A DNA stretch of 64,000 nucleotides from Gemmatimonadaceae bacterium (GTDB lineage: Bacteria > Gemmatimonadota > Gemmatimonadetes > Gemmatimonadales > Gemmatimonadaceae), in NCBI GenBank assembly GCA_037721215.1, contig JBBJNV010000016.1, forward strand, positions 1-64,000, written 5' to 3'. Below are positions 8,287 to 16,276 of this stretch, one piece after another (within the stretch, counting starts at the first letter, position 1; every line of letters starts with the position of its first letter). The notes below the pieces were generated by a model, which made no database searches, was not told the origin of the DNA, and was given only the letters and a program-made list of their open reading frames with translations. A program made the translations under genes and the position numbers.

Positions 8287-8970
8287 ATGGCGTTCCCCGG
8301 ACTCGGCGAACGTGCCGCCGAAGCGAAATCCCGCATTGCGGCGGCGGTAGCGCGGGGTGGACATGGCCAGCGAGTGACGATCGTCGCGGTCACCAAGACT
8401 CACAGTGCCGAAGCAGTTACCGGAGCATGGTCGGCGGGAGTTGCGGATGTAGGCGAAAACAAGGTTCAGGAAGCGCTGGGAAAAATGCCCGAGGTTGCGG
8501 CCCCCGTACGCTGGCATCTTATTGGGCACCTGCAGCGCAACAAGGTGAAGGCGCTCGACAGCTTTTCGCTGTTTCACGCCCTCGACAGCGCGCGTCTGGC
8601 CGATTCGGTGGACGCTTTTGGCAGAACACGCGGCAGGCCGGTGGAAGTGCTCCTCCAGGTCAATGTGGGACGCGAGGAGTCGAAAGGCGGCTACGACATG
8701 GCCGAACTCGATGCGGAAGCGACGCGACTGGCATCGATGACTGGAGTGCATGTCACTGGCGTTATGATCCTGGCGCGACTGGGTGCGGGCGAACGAGAGC
8801 TCCGCGAGGTATTTGGCGCTGCCCGCGCGGCGCGCGAAGTTCTATTGGAAGCTGGCCATCCCGCCACACAATTGTCGATGGGAATGTCGAGCGACTTCGA
8901 GATTGCTGTTGAGGAAGGGGCAACGCTGGTCCGCCTTGGAACAATTCTGTTTGGAGTACGCGAGCAATGA
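8287..8970 (+). CDS. yggS: PLP-binding homeostasis protein (YggS family)
   Basis: This protein belongs to the YggS/PROSC family of fold-type III PLP carriers, which buffer pyridoxal phosphate and affect amino-acid pools. It has the PLP-lysine segment IVAVTKTH, then GENKVQEALGK, the WHLIGHLQRNK stretch and the phosphate-binding end SMGMSSDFEIAVEEG. I place the start at ATG 8287 (227 residues), which leaves a short lead-in before the first helix. GTG 8257, three bases after the rseP stop, is an in-frame alternative adding ten residues. It ends overlapping divIVA by four bases, an order (YggS then DivIVA) also found in Firmicutes and Actinobacteria. Confidence 0.93.
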   Translation: MAFPGLGERAAEAKSRIAAAVARGGHGQRVTIVAVTKTHSAEAVTGAWSAGVADVGENKVQEALGKMPEVAAPVRWHLIGHLQRNKVKALDSFSLFHALDSARLADSVDAFGRTRGRPVEVLLQVNVGREESKGGYDMAELDAEATRLASMTGVHVTGVMILARLGAGERELREVFGAARAAREVLLEAGHPATQLSMGMSSDFEIAVEEGATLVRLGTILFGVREQ

Positions 8971-9500
8971 TGGACGAGAGTTTTCACCTGACATCTCTGG
9001 ACGTGCGGCGGTTCGACTTCGGTCGCTCCCTGCGCGGGTACGATCCGGCGAAGGTCGAGCAGTTCAGAGATCAGATCGTGGACGAGATGGAGCGTCTCGC
9101 ACGCGTCAATCAGGACCTGGACGGCAAGGCGCGAAGTTTTTACGAGCAGTTGCGTTCGTTCAGGGAAAGGGACAAAGCGCTCAACGACGCACTCGTATCG
9201 GCCCAGCAGCTCAGGGGTGAACTGCGCCAGCAGGCGGAACGGGAGGCCGAGCTGGTGATTCGGGAAGCGCGTGCCGAGGGCGAACGCCTGCTCGAGGGCG
9301 CGCGCGCCGAGGTCCGAAGAATGGAAGCGGAGCTGGATGCGCTCGACCGGTCGCGGCGCACCTATCTGGCTCAGATGCGTACGCTACTCGCCAGGCAGCT
9401 CTCCGAGGTGGAGGCCTCCGAGGGCGGAGCCGCCGCGGCCAGAAAAAACGACGATAGTGCCAGGGCCGTATCGCCTGACAACGTTGCGCAATCGGGATGA
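8967..9500 (+). CDS. divIVA: DivIVA-domain protein
   Basis: The first 45 or so residues match the DivIVA membrane-binding domain, with LTSLDVRRFDFGRSLRGYDPAKVEQF showing the conserved pattern L-T-x-L-D and R-G-Y-D-x-x-x-V. The rest of the 177 residues is a long coiled coil rich in Arg, Glu and Ala, ending in a low-complexity tail. Family members collect at curved membrane at poles and septa and recruit division or wall-growth proteins. The gene lies between the YggS homologue and ileS with ATGA overlaps on both sides. This resembles the ylm-divIVA-ileS end of Gram-positive division clusters, although the dcw genes here lie 8 kb away. Confidence 0.88.
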   Translation: MMDESFHLTSLDVRRFDFGRSLRGYDPAKVEQFRDQIVDEMERLARVNQDLDGKARSFYEQLRSFRERDKALNDALVSAQQLRGELRQQAEREAELVIREARAEGERLLEGARAEVRRMEAELDALDRSRRTYLAQMRTLLARQLSEVEASEGGAAAARKNDDSARAVSPDNVAQSG

Positions 9501-12500
9501 CAGGAGCGACTACGCGGCCCCGTTACACACCGCTTCCTCCCGACCGGCCTGTTGACGAACTGGAACAGGAGATGCTGGCGCGATGGAAACGCGATGACCT
9601 TTTTGGGCAGACGCTCGAGGCGACGAGAGACGCGCCCGAATTCGTGTTTTTCGAAGGTCCTCCGACGGCCAATGGTCGGCCTGGCATCCACCACGTTTTT
9701 TCGCGAACTATCAAGGATCTGTTCTGCCGGCATCGCGCGATGCGCGGGTTCCATGTTACACGGAAAGCCGGGTGGGATACCCATGGCCTGCCTGTGGAAA
9801 TCGAGGTCGAGAAGCAGCTCGGCATCAGCGGCAAGCAGCAGATCGACGAGATCGGAGTTGAAAAATTCAATCAGCTTTGCCGGGAAAGCGTGTGGAAGTA
9901 CCGCGCCGACTGGGAGAAGCTGAGCGAACGGATCGCGTTCTGGCTCGACTACAGTGATCCCTACGTCACGTACAGCAACAATTACATCGAGAGCGTCTGG
10001 TGGGCGCTCAAGACGCTCTACGATCGCAACAGGCTTTATCGAGGGCACAAGATCCTTCCATATTGTTCGAGATGCGGAACCGCCCTGGCGAATCACGAGG
10101 TGGCGCAGGGGTACAAGACGGTAAACGATCCGAGCGTCTATATCGCGCTCGATCTAGAGGGAGCAGTGGCCGACGCCGGAAAGCGGCGCCGCATTCTGGT
10201 ATGGACGACGACGCCGTGGACGCTGGTGTCGAACGTTGCGCTCGCGGTAAACCCGGGAATCGAGTACGTCGAGCTGACGAAGCGCGACGGCGATCGGTCA
10301 GAATCCGTCATCCTCGCCGCATCGCGGGCAGCCGCGTTGCTCGGCGACGATTATCAGAATAGATGGGAGCCCATACAATCGTTGATGGGGTCCGAGCTGA
10401 CGGGCCTGACCTATCGCCGGCCGCTTGACTGGGCGGAGTTCACCGACGGGACGCATGAGGTCATCGTCGGCGAAGACTTCGTTTCGGCCGAGGATGGCAC
10501 CGGGGTAGTGCACATGTCACCCGCGTTTGGCGCCGATGACTATGCAGCGGGCAAGCGGCATAAGCTCGCTTTTCTTCAGCCGGTGGATCAGAAAGGTGAG
10601 TTTCCGTCAGGTATGCCGGTGGTGGGCGGAATGTTCGTGAAGCGCGCGGACGAGCTCATCATTGCGGAGCTCAGGAGGCGCGGGGTCCTCTGGAAGGCCG
10701 TTCTCGTGGAGCATCCGTATCCGCACTGCTGGCGTTGCGAAACGCCGCTCATCTACTATGCGCGGACATCGTGGTTTGTGAAGACAACAGCCTTCAAGGA
10801 CGCGATGCTGGCACGCAACGCCCGGGTGGAGTGGCAACCGCGGGAAATCGGAGAAGGCCGATTTGGCGGATGGCTTACCGACAACATAGACTGGGCGATC
10901 TCCCGCGACCGCTACTGGGGAACGCCGCTGCCTCTCTGGGTTTGCGAACTGGACGGTTCGCACGTCGATGCCATTGGCAGCTTCGCCGAGCTTGCGAAGA
11001 AGACAGGACATGCGATTGGCGACGGATTCGATCCCCACAATCCGTACATCGACGCGCAAGAATGGGCCTGCAGTTCCTGTGATGGCACGATGCGCCGCGT
11101 CCCGGAAGTCATTGACACGTGGTTTGATTCGGGATCGATGCCGTTTGCGCAATGGCATTTTCCATTCGAGAACGCGGACAAGCTGGCGCGCCATTATCCC
11201 GCGGATTTCATCGCCGAGGGTGTCGACCAGACTCGTGGATGGTTCTACTCGATGCTGGCGATTGCGACCGGGCTGGACGATTCGCTGCCGAACAACACCC
11301 TGGCGCACCGGGCCCCGGCCGGCGAGTCGGTTGACACGGCCCCGTACCGGGCGGTCGTCGTTAACGATATGATTCTCGCTGCCGATGGCAGCAAGATGTC
11401 GAAGAGCCGCGGCAACGTTGTCGATCCGTGGGTCGTGCTGCCGAAGCACGGTGCAGATGCAGTACGCCTGTTTCTCGTTGCCGCCAGCCAGGTATGGACC
11501 CCCCGCAAGTTCGACGAGAACGCGATGCGGGAGACGGTTGGCCGCTTTCTACTCACATTGAAGAACGTATACACCGGAATTTTCGCGCGTTACGCGAATT
11601 TCGGGTGGGAACCATCGGATCGTGATCCGCCGGTGAGCGCTCGTCCACCAATTGACCGCTGGATACTCTCACGACTGGCGACGCTCGAGCGTGAGAGCGA
11701 CGGCATGCTCGAACGTTATGACGCAACCATGGCGGCACGTGCAATCATGACGTTCTTCGTGGACGACGTGTCGAACTGGTATGTTCGTCTCAATCGCGGA
11801 CGGTTCTACGATGTCGAAAGCGACGACAACCGTGCCGCCTTCGCCACGCTGAGAGAAGTTCTCGTGGTAACTTGCCGGCTGCTTGCGCCATTCGCGCCTT
11901 TCATGAGCGACTGGATGCACACTGAGCTTACCGGTAAGTCGGTGCACTTGGCCCGTTATGTCAGAGCGGGCGCAAGCGATCGTGACGCATCGCTCGAGGC
12001 GGCCATGGAACATATCCGGGCGTTGTCGACGCTCGGCCGCGCGGCGCGTGAGGAAGCAGGTGTGAAGGTGCGGCAGCCGCTCACCCGCATGATCTGCGTC
12101 GTGCCGGGGGCGATGTCAGGGCCGGGCAGTTCTGCGGCAACTGAACTCGGCTCGCTGATTCCACTCCTCGCCGGGGAGCTGAATGTCAGGGATGTTAGTT
12201 TTCTTTCTTCGGCCGATGCGCTCGTTTTGCTTGAAGCCAAGGCTAATTTCAGGACGCTTGGAGCGAAGTTCGGAAAGGACACACCGCTTGCTGCCAAGGC
12301 GGTATCGGCGCTGACCAGCGCTGAGTTGGTGGCATTCGAGAGGGGCGAACCCCTCACGATTAGCGTGGCTGGGCGCTCCTGCGCTCTGGAGACAGCAGAC
12401 CTGGTGATTCTGCGTCGGGCGTCGGGTGAGCTGATCGTTAAGGAGGGTTCGGGGTATTTTGCGGCGATAGATCCGGAAGTTACTCCTGAGCTTAGAATTG

Positions 12501-12760
12501 AAGGTCTCGCGCGCGAGGTGGTGAGCCGGGTTCAGAGAATGCGGAAGGATGCGGGGCTGGCGGTGAGTGACCGGATACTGCTTGCCGTTTCCGGCACCGC
12601 CGAGCTGGAAAACGCGGTGAGTGTCCATCGGACGCGGATCGCTGAAGAAGTGCTTGCACGCGAAATCACTATTGGTGATGACGCACCTACAACCAACGCG
12701 GCGCATACGTTTGACATTGCTGGTCATCCGGTTCGCTTCGCAATCGAGAGGGTGGACTAG
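9497..12760 (+). CDS. ileS: Isoleucyl-tRNA synthetase, eukaryote-like type
   Basis: IleRS charges tRNA-Ile and edits misactivated valine. The 1087-residue protein has the class I signature as GPPTANGRPGIHH (near residue 52) and KMSKS (near residue 633). The editing domain includes TTPWTLVSNVALAV. Several features place it in the type found in eukaryotes and some bacteria (IleRS2). These are the GIHHVF version of HIGH, the segment AGWDTHGLPVEIEVEKQLG, and a long C-terminal domain without a terminal Cys4 zinc finger. Known IleRS2 enzymes tolerate mupirocin, so natural resistance is a reasonable prediction. It overlaps divIVA by four bases and abuts the next gene. Confidence 0.95.
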   Translation: MTGATTRPRYTPLPPDRPVDELEQEMLARWKRDDLFGQTLEATRDAPEFVFFEGPPTANGRPGIHHVFSRTIKDLFCRHRAMRGFHVTRKAGWDTHGLPVEIEVEKQLGISGKQQIDEIGVEKFNQLCRESVWKYRADWEKLSERIAFWLDYSDPYVTYSNNYIESVWWALKTLYDRNRLYRGHKILPYCSRCGTALANHEVAQGYKTVNDPSVYIALDLEGAVADAGKRRRILVWTTTPWTLVSNVALAVNPGIEYVELTKRDGDRSESVILAASRAAALLGDDYQNRWEPIQSLMGSELTGLTYRRPLDWAEFTDGTHEVIVGEDFVSAEDGTGVVHMSPAFGADDYAAGKRHKLAFLQPVDQKGEFPSGMPVVGGMFVKRADELIIAELRRRGVLWKAVLVEHPYPHCWRCETPLIYYARTSWFVKTTAFKDAMLARNARVEWQPREIGEGRFGGWLTDNIDWAISRDRYWGTPLPLWVCELDGSHVDAIGSFAELAKKTGHAIGDGFDPHNPYIDAQEWACSSCDGTMRRVPEVIDTWFDSGSMPFAQWHFPFENADKLARHYPADFIAEGVDQTRGWFYSMLAIATGLDDSLPNNTLAHRAPAGESVDTAPYRAVVVNDMILAADGSKMSKSRGNVVDPWVVLPKHGADAVRLFLVAASQVWTPRKFDENAMRETVGRFLLTLKNVYTGIFARYANFGWEPSDRDPPVSARPPIDRWILSRLATLERESDGMLERYDATMAARAIMTFFVDDVSNWYVRLNRGRFYDVESDDNRAAFATLREVLVVTCRLLAPFAPFMSDWMHTELTGKSVHLARYVRAGASDRDASLEAAMEHIRALSTLGRAAREEAGVKVRQPLTRMICVVPGAMSGPGSSAATELGSLIPLLAGELNVRDVSFLSSADALVLLEAKANFRTLGAKFGKDTPLAAKAVSALTSAELVAFERGEPLTISVAGRSCALETADLVILRRASGELIVKEGSGYFAAIDPEVTPELRIEGLAREVVSRVQRMRKDAGLAVSDRILLAVSGTAELENAVSVHRTRIAEEVLAREITIGDDAPTTNAAHTFDIAGHPVRFAIERVD

Positions 12761-13183
12761 ATGGCTCCAACGACGTCCGGCGGGAAGCAGAAAGCTCTGA
12801 GCAAGAAACAGCTCGATCATTTTGAAAAGAGGCTTCTCGAGGAGCGCCGCCGCGTTCAGAAAGAGCTTGGGCTTCATGACGAAACTTTTGGCTCGACCCC
12901 ACAGGGAGCTGACGGCGACCTCAGTGCTTACTCATTCCACATGGCCGATCAGGGTACGGACGCTATGGAAAGGGAAAAGGCATTCCTTTTCGCGAGTCAG
13001 GAAGGCCGCTTTCTCTGGCACCTGGACGAAGCGCTGCGCCGCCTCTACCGCTCGCCGGAAACGTTCGGCAAATGCCACAACTGCACCAAGGACATTGCGT
13101 ACGACCGACTCGACGCGCTCCCGCACGCGCGTTACTGCATAGACTGCAAACAGCGTGAGGAAGATGCAAAGAGGCAGAGCTAA
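12761..13183 (+). CDS. DksA/TraR-type zinc-finger protein
   Basis: This 140-residue protein is a member of the DksA/TraR family, which bind the RNA polymerase secondary channel and modulate initiation, often with ppGpp. The N-terminal half is a charged helical hairpin (KKQLDHFEKRLLEERRRV). The C-terminus carries a C4 finger with CHNC (near residue 105) and CIDC (near residue 127). The ATG follows the ileS stop immediately and the end overlaps lspA by about 20 bases. The hairpin tip lacks an obvious DksA-like acidic pair, so whether it acts on polymerase as DksA does is open. Confidence 0.85.
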   Translation: MAPTTSGGKQKALSKKQLDHFEKRLLEERRRVQKELGLHDETFGSTPQGADGDLSAYSFHMADQGTDAMEREKAFLFASQEGRFLWHLDEALRRLYRSPETFGKCHNCTKDIAYDRLDALPHARYCIDCKQREEDAKRQS

Positions 13184-13712
13184 CACGCCGCTCTTCTGGA
13201 GCATACTGGTGGTGATCGTCATCGCTGACGTCGTCACCAAGGCCATCGCTGTCTACTCCCTTTCTCCTCAGCGCGTTCCGCACGAAGTCATCGGCGAGGC
13301 GGTTCGTTTTACCCTCGTGTACAACCCGGGAGCTGCATTTGGATTGCATCTCGGCGACTTTTCGCGCTGGATATTCATGGTGCTCACGATCGGGGCGCTT
13401 GTCATCCTCGGACGGCTGTATCGGGCAACGCGTGACGGAGATCTGACTCGTACGATGGCAATCGCGCTGGTATGCGCCGGCGCTGTCGGCAATCTCATCG
13501 ACCGTATCAAGTCGCCGCTGGGCGTGGTTGATTTTATCGATGTGGGCTTTGGCGATACCAGATGGCCAACGTTCAATGTTGCCGACATGGCGGTGAGTAT
13601 CGGTGCGTTTCTGCTCGCCTGGGTGCTCTGGGGTGAAGAGAATGCTGAAGCGGCCAAGGGTACACCAGCTATGGCTGCGCCATCCGTGCCTCCAACGGGC
13701 CGAGACATCTGA
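13164..13712 (+). CDS. lspA: Lipoprotein signal peptidase
   Basis: LspA is the inner-membrane aspartyl protease that removes signal peptides from prolipoproteins after lipidation. This 182-residue protein has four hydrophobic segments. The two catalytic aspartates lie in GNLIDRI (near residue 112) and FNVADMAVSIG (near residue 140). VYNPGAAFG is the conserved asparagine-containing loop. I chose ATG 13164, preceded by GTGAGGA. A GTG at 13155 would add three residues. The gene overlaps the DksA-like gene. Several proteins in this window carry lipoboxes and would be its substrates. Confidence 0.95.
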   Translation: MQRGRANTPLFWSILVVIVIADVVTKAIAVYSLSPQRVPHEVIGEAVRFTLVYNPGAAFGLHLGDFSRWIFMVLTIGALVILGRLYRATRDGDLTRTMAIALVCAGAVGNLIDRIKSPLGVVDFIDVGFGDTRWPTFNVADMAVSIGAFLLAWVLWGEENAEAAKGTPAMAAPSVPPTGRDI

Positions 13713-14686
13713 GCTCCGCGGGCCGCAATGAATTCACGATCGAGACGGACGGCAACGTTCGTCTCGATCTGCTTGTGGCCCAGAAGGAAGACATTTCGCG
13801 AACGCAGGCCGCTACACTCATTGCGAATGGTTTTGTTACCGTCAATGGCGGTCACGAGAAGGCAAGCTACCGGCCAGTGGGTGGCGACATGGTAGTCATT
13901 GAACGCCAGGTCGCAGCCAGCCGGGAGATCATCGGCGAATCCATCCCGCTCGATATTGTCCATGAAGACGACGCGATTCTCGTCGTCAACAAACCCGCCG
14001 GGATGGTCGTTCATCCCGCGCCAGGCAACTGGACCGGTACGCTGGTCAATGCGCTGCTCGGGCGGGGCGGAGACCTTTCGCGCGAAGGGTCTGCCGACCG
14101 CGCAGGAATTGTGCACCGGCTCGACAAGGAGACGTCCGGGCTGCTGCTGGTCGCAAAAACCGATCGAGCGCACCGCATCCTCAGCTCGGCGATTGCCGCA
14201 AGGCGTGTGACGCGCCGGTATGCAGCAGTAATCTGGGGTCATCTCGATGAAGAGAGCATCACTATCGACAAACCGGTCGCGCGCGACCCGCGAGACCGCA
14301 AGCGTATGGCAATCGTCAGTACCGGCAGGCAGGCGAGGACGGATTTCATTCGTCTCGCCCGCTTTGGACCGGGAGACCTGTTGCGCGCGCATCTGCACAC
14401 CGGGCGAACTCACCAGATTCGTGTTCACCTGGCCTCGATCGGGCATCCCGTAATGGGTGACGATGTCTATGGCGGCGGGGGAGGAAGGCGAATCGCAGGG
14501 CTGGCGCCGAAGCGGCACTTTCTGCACGCGGCGTGGCTTGCGTTCCAGCATCCGATCACCGGCGTCCCAATGGATATCCGTTCGTCACTGCCCGACGATC
14601 TGAAACACTCACTCCGCGCAATCGGAGAGGGCGCAGCCGTTGCGGAGGCCGAGGATCCCCTCGCCGCGCTCGGCTTCTATGACTGA
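13709..14686 (+). CDS. RluA-family 23S rRNA pseudouridine synthase
   Basis: This enzyme isomerises uridines in RNA, most likely in 23S rRNA. An N-terminal S4 RNA-binding domain (residues about 18-75) precedes the catalytic domain with HRLDKETSGLLLV, whose Asp is near residue 138. GRTHQIRVH is near residue 232. The first standard start is GTG 13775, but that would cut into the S4 domain and remove its RLD motif. The open frame continues upstream to a CTG at 13709, overlapping the lspA stop as CTGA. That gives a full S4 domain and 325 residues. I therefore use CTG 13709. Function is sure, the exact start is not. RluD is the closest well-known relative. Confidence 0.85.
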   Translation: MSSAGRNEFTIETDGNVRLDLLVAQKEDISRTQAATLIANGFVTVNGGHEKASYRPVGGDMVVIERQVAASREIIGESIPLDIVHEDDAILVVNKPAGMVVHPAPGNWTGTLVNALLGRGGDLSREGSADRAGIVHRLDKETSGLLLVAKTDRAHRILSSAIAARRVTRRYAAVIWGHLDEESITIDKPVARDPRDRKRMAIVSTGRQARTDFIRLARFGPGDLLRAHLHTGRTHQIRVHLASIGHPVMGDDVYGGGGGRRIAGLAPKRHFLHAAWLAFQHPITGVPMDIRSSLPDDLKHSLRAIGEGAAVAEAEDPLAALGFYD

Positions 14687-15178
14687 CGCAGCACAAGCCT
14701 CGCGGCGCGTTCTCGTCTTCGCTGTCGCAGGCCGCACTCACTGCTGTGAACTGGAGCAGGTGCGCGAGATAGTTCCCATTCTTCCCACCACTCGTCTACC
14801 TGGTGCGCCGGCGTTCGTCCGCGGCCTTATAAATCTGCGCGGAAACCTGGTGACTGTACTGATGCAGCCATGTGTCTTTACAGCGTTCCCGCCGACAACA
14901 GCGCCGCCAGCGTGCTGCTCGTGGGGCGTAGCCCTGCATGGCCATACACTCCTTGCGCTTCCGCTGTCACTGGAAGGCGACTGGCCGATCTGATGCTGCG
15001 GCGGGAGCGCACACCAGGCGGAGCACTCGATGCTCTCGAAGAATCTGCCCTCACGGAAGTCGGCAACATCCTTGGCGGAGCTTACATGACCGCCCTCAGT
15101 GCCGACCGCATACTTGCACCGCGACTCGTGGCCCGCGCTATCGATGGTTTGTTCGCGCGCCGGCGCGCGGTGGCGTGA
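14679..15178 (+). pseudogene. Decayed cheW/cheC chemotaxis remnant
   Basis: From ATG 14679 the translation is clearly the first half of a CheW domain (VFAVAGRTHCCELEQVREIV, then GLINLRGNLVTVL). At about 14861 the similarity jumps back one frame (VLDAAMC), consistent with loss of one G. Fragments alternate between frames near 14930 and 14975. The last part (14980-15110) reads LADLMLRRE then EESALTEVGNILGGAYM, the second phosphatase motif of a CheC/FliY-type protein. So a CheW start is joined to a CheC middle, with both truncated and several frame changes. CheW couples receptors to CheA, and CheC dephosphorylates CheY. This copy cannot make either intact. Confidence 0.75.
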
Positions 15179-15814
15179 AAATCACGGGCTCAGCTGCGGT
15201 TCGCACGTTGCGCGAAGACCACCTGGGGGCATCGACCTTTCTGGAAAAGGGGTGGCATCTCATCGCTCAGGGCGATTTCCCTGGAGCAGAGGCGGCGCTT
15301 GGTGCAGCGATCGACCTCGCTCGAACCGATCAGCGAGCTCAGGCGCTCCTCGGCTGGGCCATCATGCGACAGCGCAGGTACGATGATGCACGGCAGATTC
15401 TCGAGCGCGTTCTTGCGTCGGACGCATCGAATGCCATGGTCCGCGCGCGCCTCGGTTGACTTGCGAAAAGAAATGATGCCGGAGGCCGCGGAGACGCTGC
15501 ATTTCGCCCTGCGACAGCGTAACGATCCCAGGGCAGTTCTCTACGGCAATTTCTACCTCGGCCTGCGTCACAGCGCCACAGGTGAGGTGGAGATAGCCCG
15601 TAAATTCTTCGAGACGAGCATCGAGTTGGGGCCAAGCCTGATCGAAGCCTACTACGAGCTTGGTCGTACGTGGTGGAAGGCCGGAGACGACGCGGAAGCC
15701 GACCGGGTTTGGATGTCGGGCAACTCCGCCAACCGGTTCAGTGTCTGGGGGCGGCGGTGTGCCGAGGCAATGCGGCTCGTCCGGGCTGGCGAGGAACCTC
15801 ACTGTTACAGCTGA
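15175..15814 (+). pseudogene. Frameshifted TPR protein gene
   Basis: A GTG at 15175 (overlapping the previous stop as GTGA) opens a frame encoding tetratricopeptide repeats, with STFLEKGWHLIAQGDF and then LGWAIMRQRRYDDARQIL. It ends at TGA 15457-15459. The adjacent +1 frame at once continues the same repeat protein (LRKEMMPEAAETL, then SLIEAYYELGRTWWKAGDD and the end at 15814). The two halves together give about 213 residues of a TPR protein of the kind found behind cheW genes. One indel, or a +1 recoding at the GGT TGA C site, would restore it. I favour decay because the gene in front is clearly broken. Confidence 0.7.
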
Positions 15815-15872
15815 ATTTGGCAAACCGAACATTAAGATACAGTGAGACGTGCGTTCCGCGGGGCTGGCACGC

Positions 15873-15901
15873 TTGACACGTTTTCGGTGCGCCTCTACAC
15901 T
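15873..15901 (+). promoter_or_regulatory. Strong sigma-70-type promoter, probably leaderless
   Basis: A consensus TTGACA (15873-15878) is followed after exactly 17 bases by TACACT (15896-15901). The expected start point, 15907-15909, falls right at the ATG at 15910, so the transcript would have almost no 5' leader. It probably also reads into the tRNA gene. Confidence 0.7.
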
Positions 15902-15909
15902 ATCGCACT

Positions 15910-16113
15910 ATGGCTGATTCCAATGTGCGAACAGAGACCGCCCGTCCGAGCCCCCGTCCGAGCCCCCGTCTGCGGTCGGCCGTGCTATGGGCCGCCGCGT
16001 TGGCCGCTATCGTGCTCGGCTTTGCCGATCTGGCACGCGGCGGTACTACGATTGCCCCATTCCTCCTTGTTCTGGGGTACTGCGTGCTGGTGCCTGTTGC
16101 AATACTGAAGTAG
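15910..16113 (+). CDS. Small two-segment membrane protein
   Basis: This 67-residue protein starts with a hydrophilic, Pro/Arg-rich N-terminus (about 21 residues including a repeated RPSP). Two hydrophobic segments follow (residues about 24-40 and 47-65), separated by a short DLARGGT turn, so it should be a hairpin in the inner membrane. I recognise no family. Support for its being real comes from the near-perfect promoter, which would start transcription at the ATG, and from the membrane topology. No ribosome binding site is present, as expected for a leaderless mRNA. It lies 22 bases ahead of a tRNA gene. Confidence 0.6.
   Translation: MADSNVRTETARPSPRPSPRLRSAVLWAAALAAIVLGFADLARGGTTIAPFLLVLGYCVLVPVAILK
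15941..15971 (+). repeat. 12-base tandem repeat inside the small membrane protein gene
   Basis: CCCGTCCGAGCC occurs at 15941-15952 and again at 15953-15964, followed by a partial third copy (CCCGTCT). Being a multiple of three, it repeats a four-residue Arg-Pro-Ser-Pro unit without breaking the frame. Confidence 0.8.
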
Positions 16114-16135
16114 AGCAGGGCTCGGTTTCTGCACC

Positions 16136-16209
16136 GGGCGAGTAGCTCAGTTGGTTAGAGCGCCTGCCTTACACGCAGGATGTCGGGGGTTCGAGTCCCT
16201 CCTCGCTCA
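16136..16209 (+). tRNA. tRNA-Val (anticodon UAC)
   Basis: The sequence folds as a standard cloverleaf. The acceptor GGGCGAG pairs with CTCGCTC (one G-U pair) and the D arm is GCTC/GAGC. The anticodon stem CCTGC/GCAGG encloses the loop CTTACAC with anticodon TAC, and the T arm has TTCGAGT in its loop. The discriminator base is A and the CCA end is not encoded. It reads GUA and probably other valine codons. It is a single tRNA gene, and a T-rich stretch (TTTGTTTTT) follows. Confidence 0.96.
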
Positions 16210-16276
16210 TTTGTTTTTCGGGACCTGTTGAAATGCGATGGTGTAAGTATGTTCTCACGCTTGGGAGGCTAGGACA

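Noticed and set aside
16228-16253. TTGAAA/TATGTT pair as promoter of the secreted TPR gene
   Set aside because: The spacer is only 14 bases, too short for a normal sigma-70 promoter.
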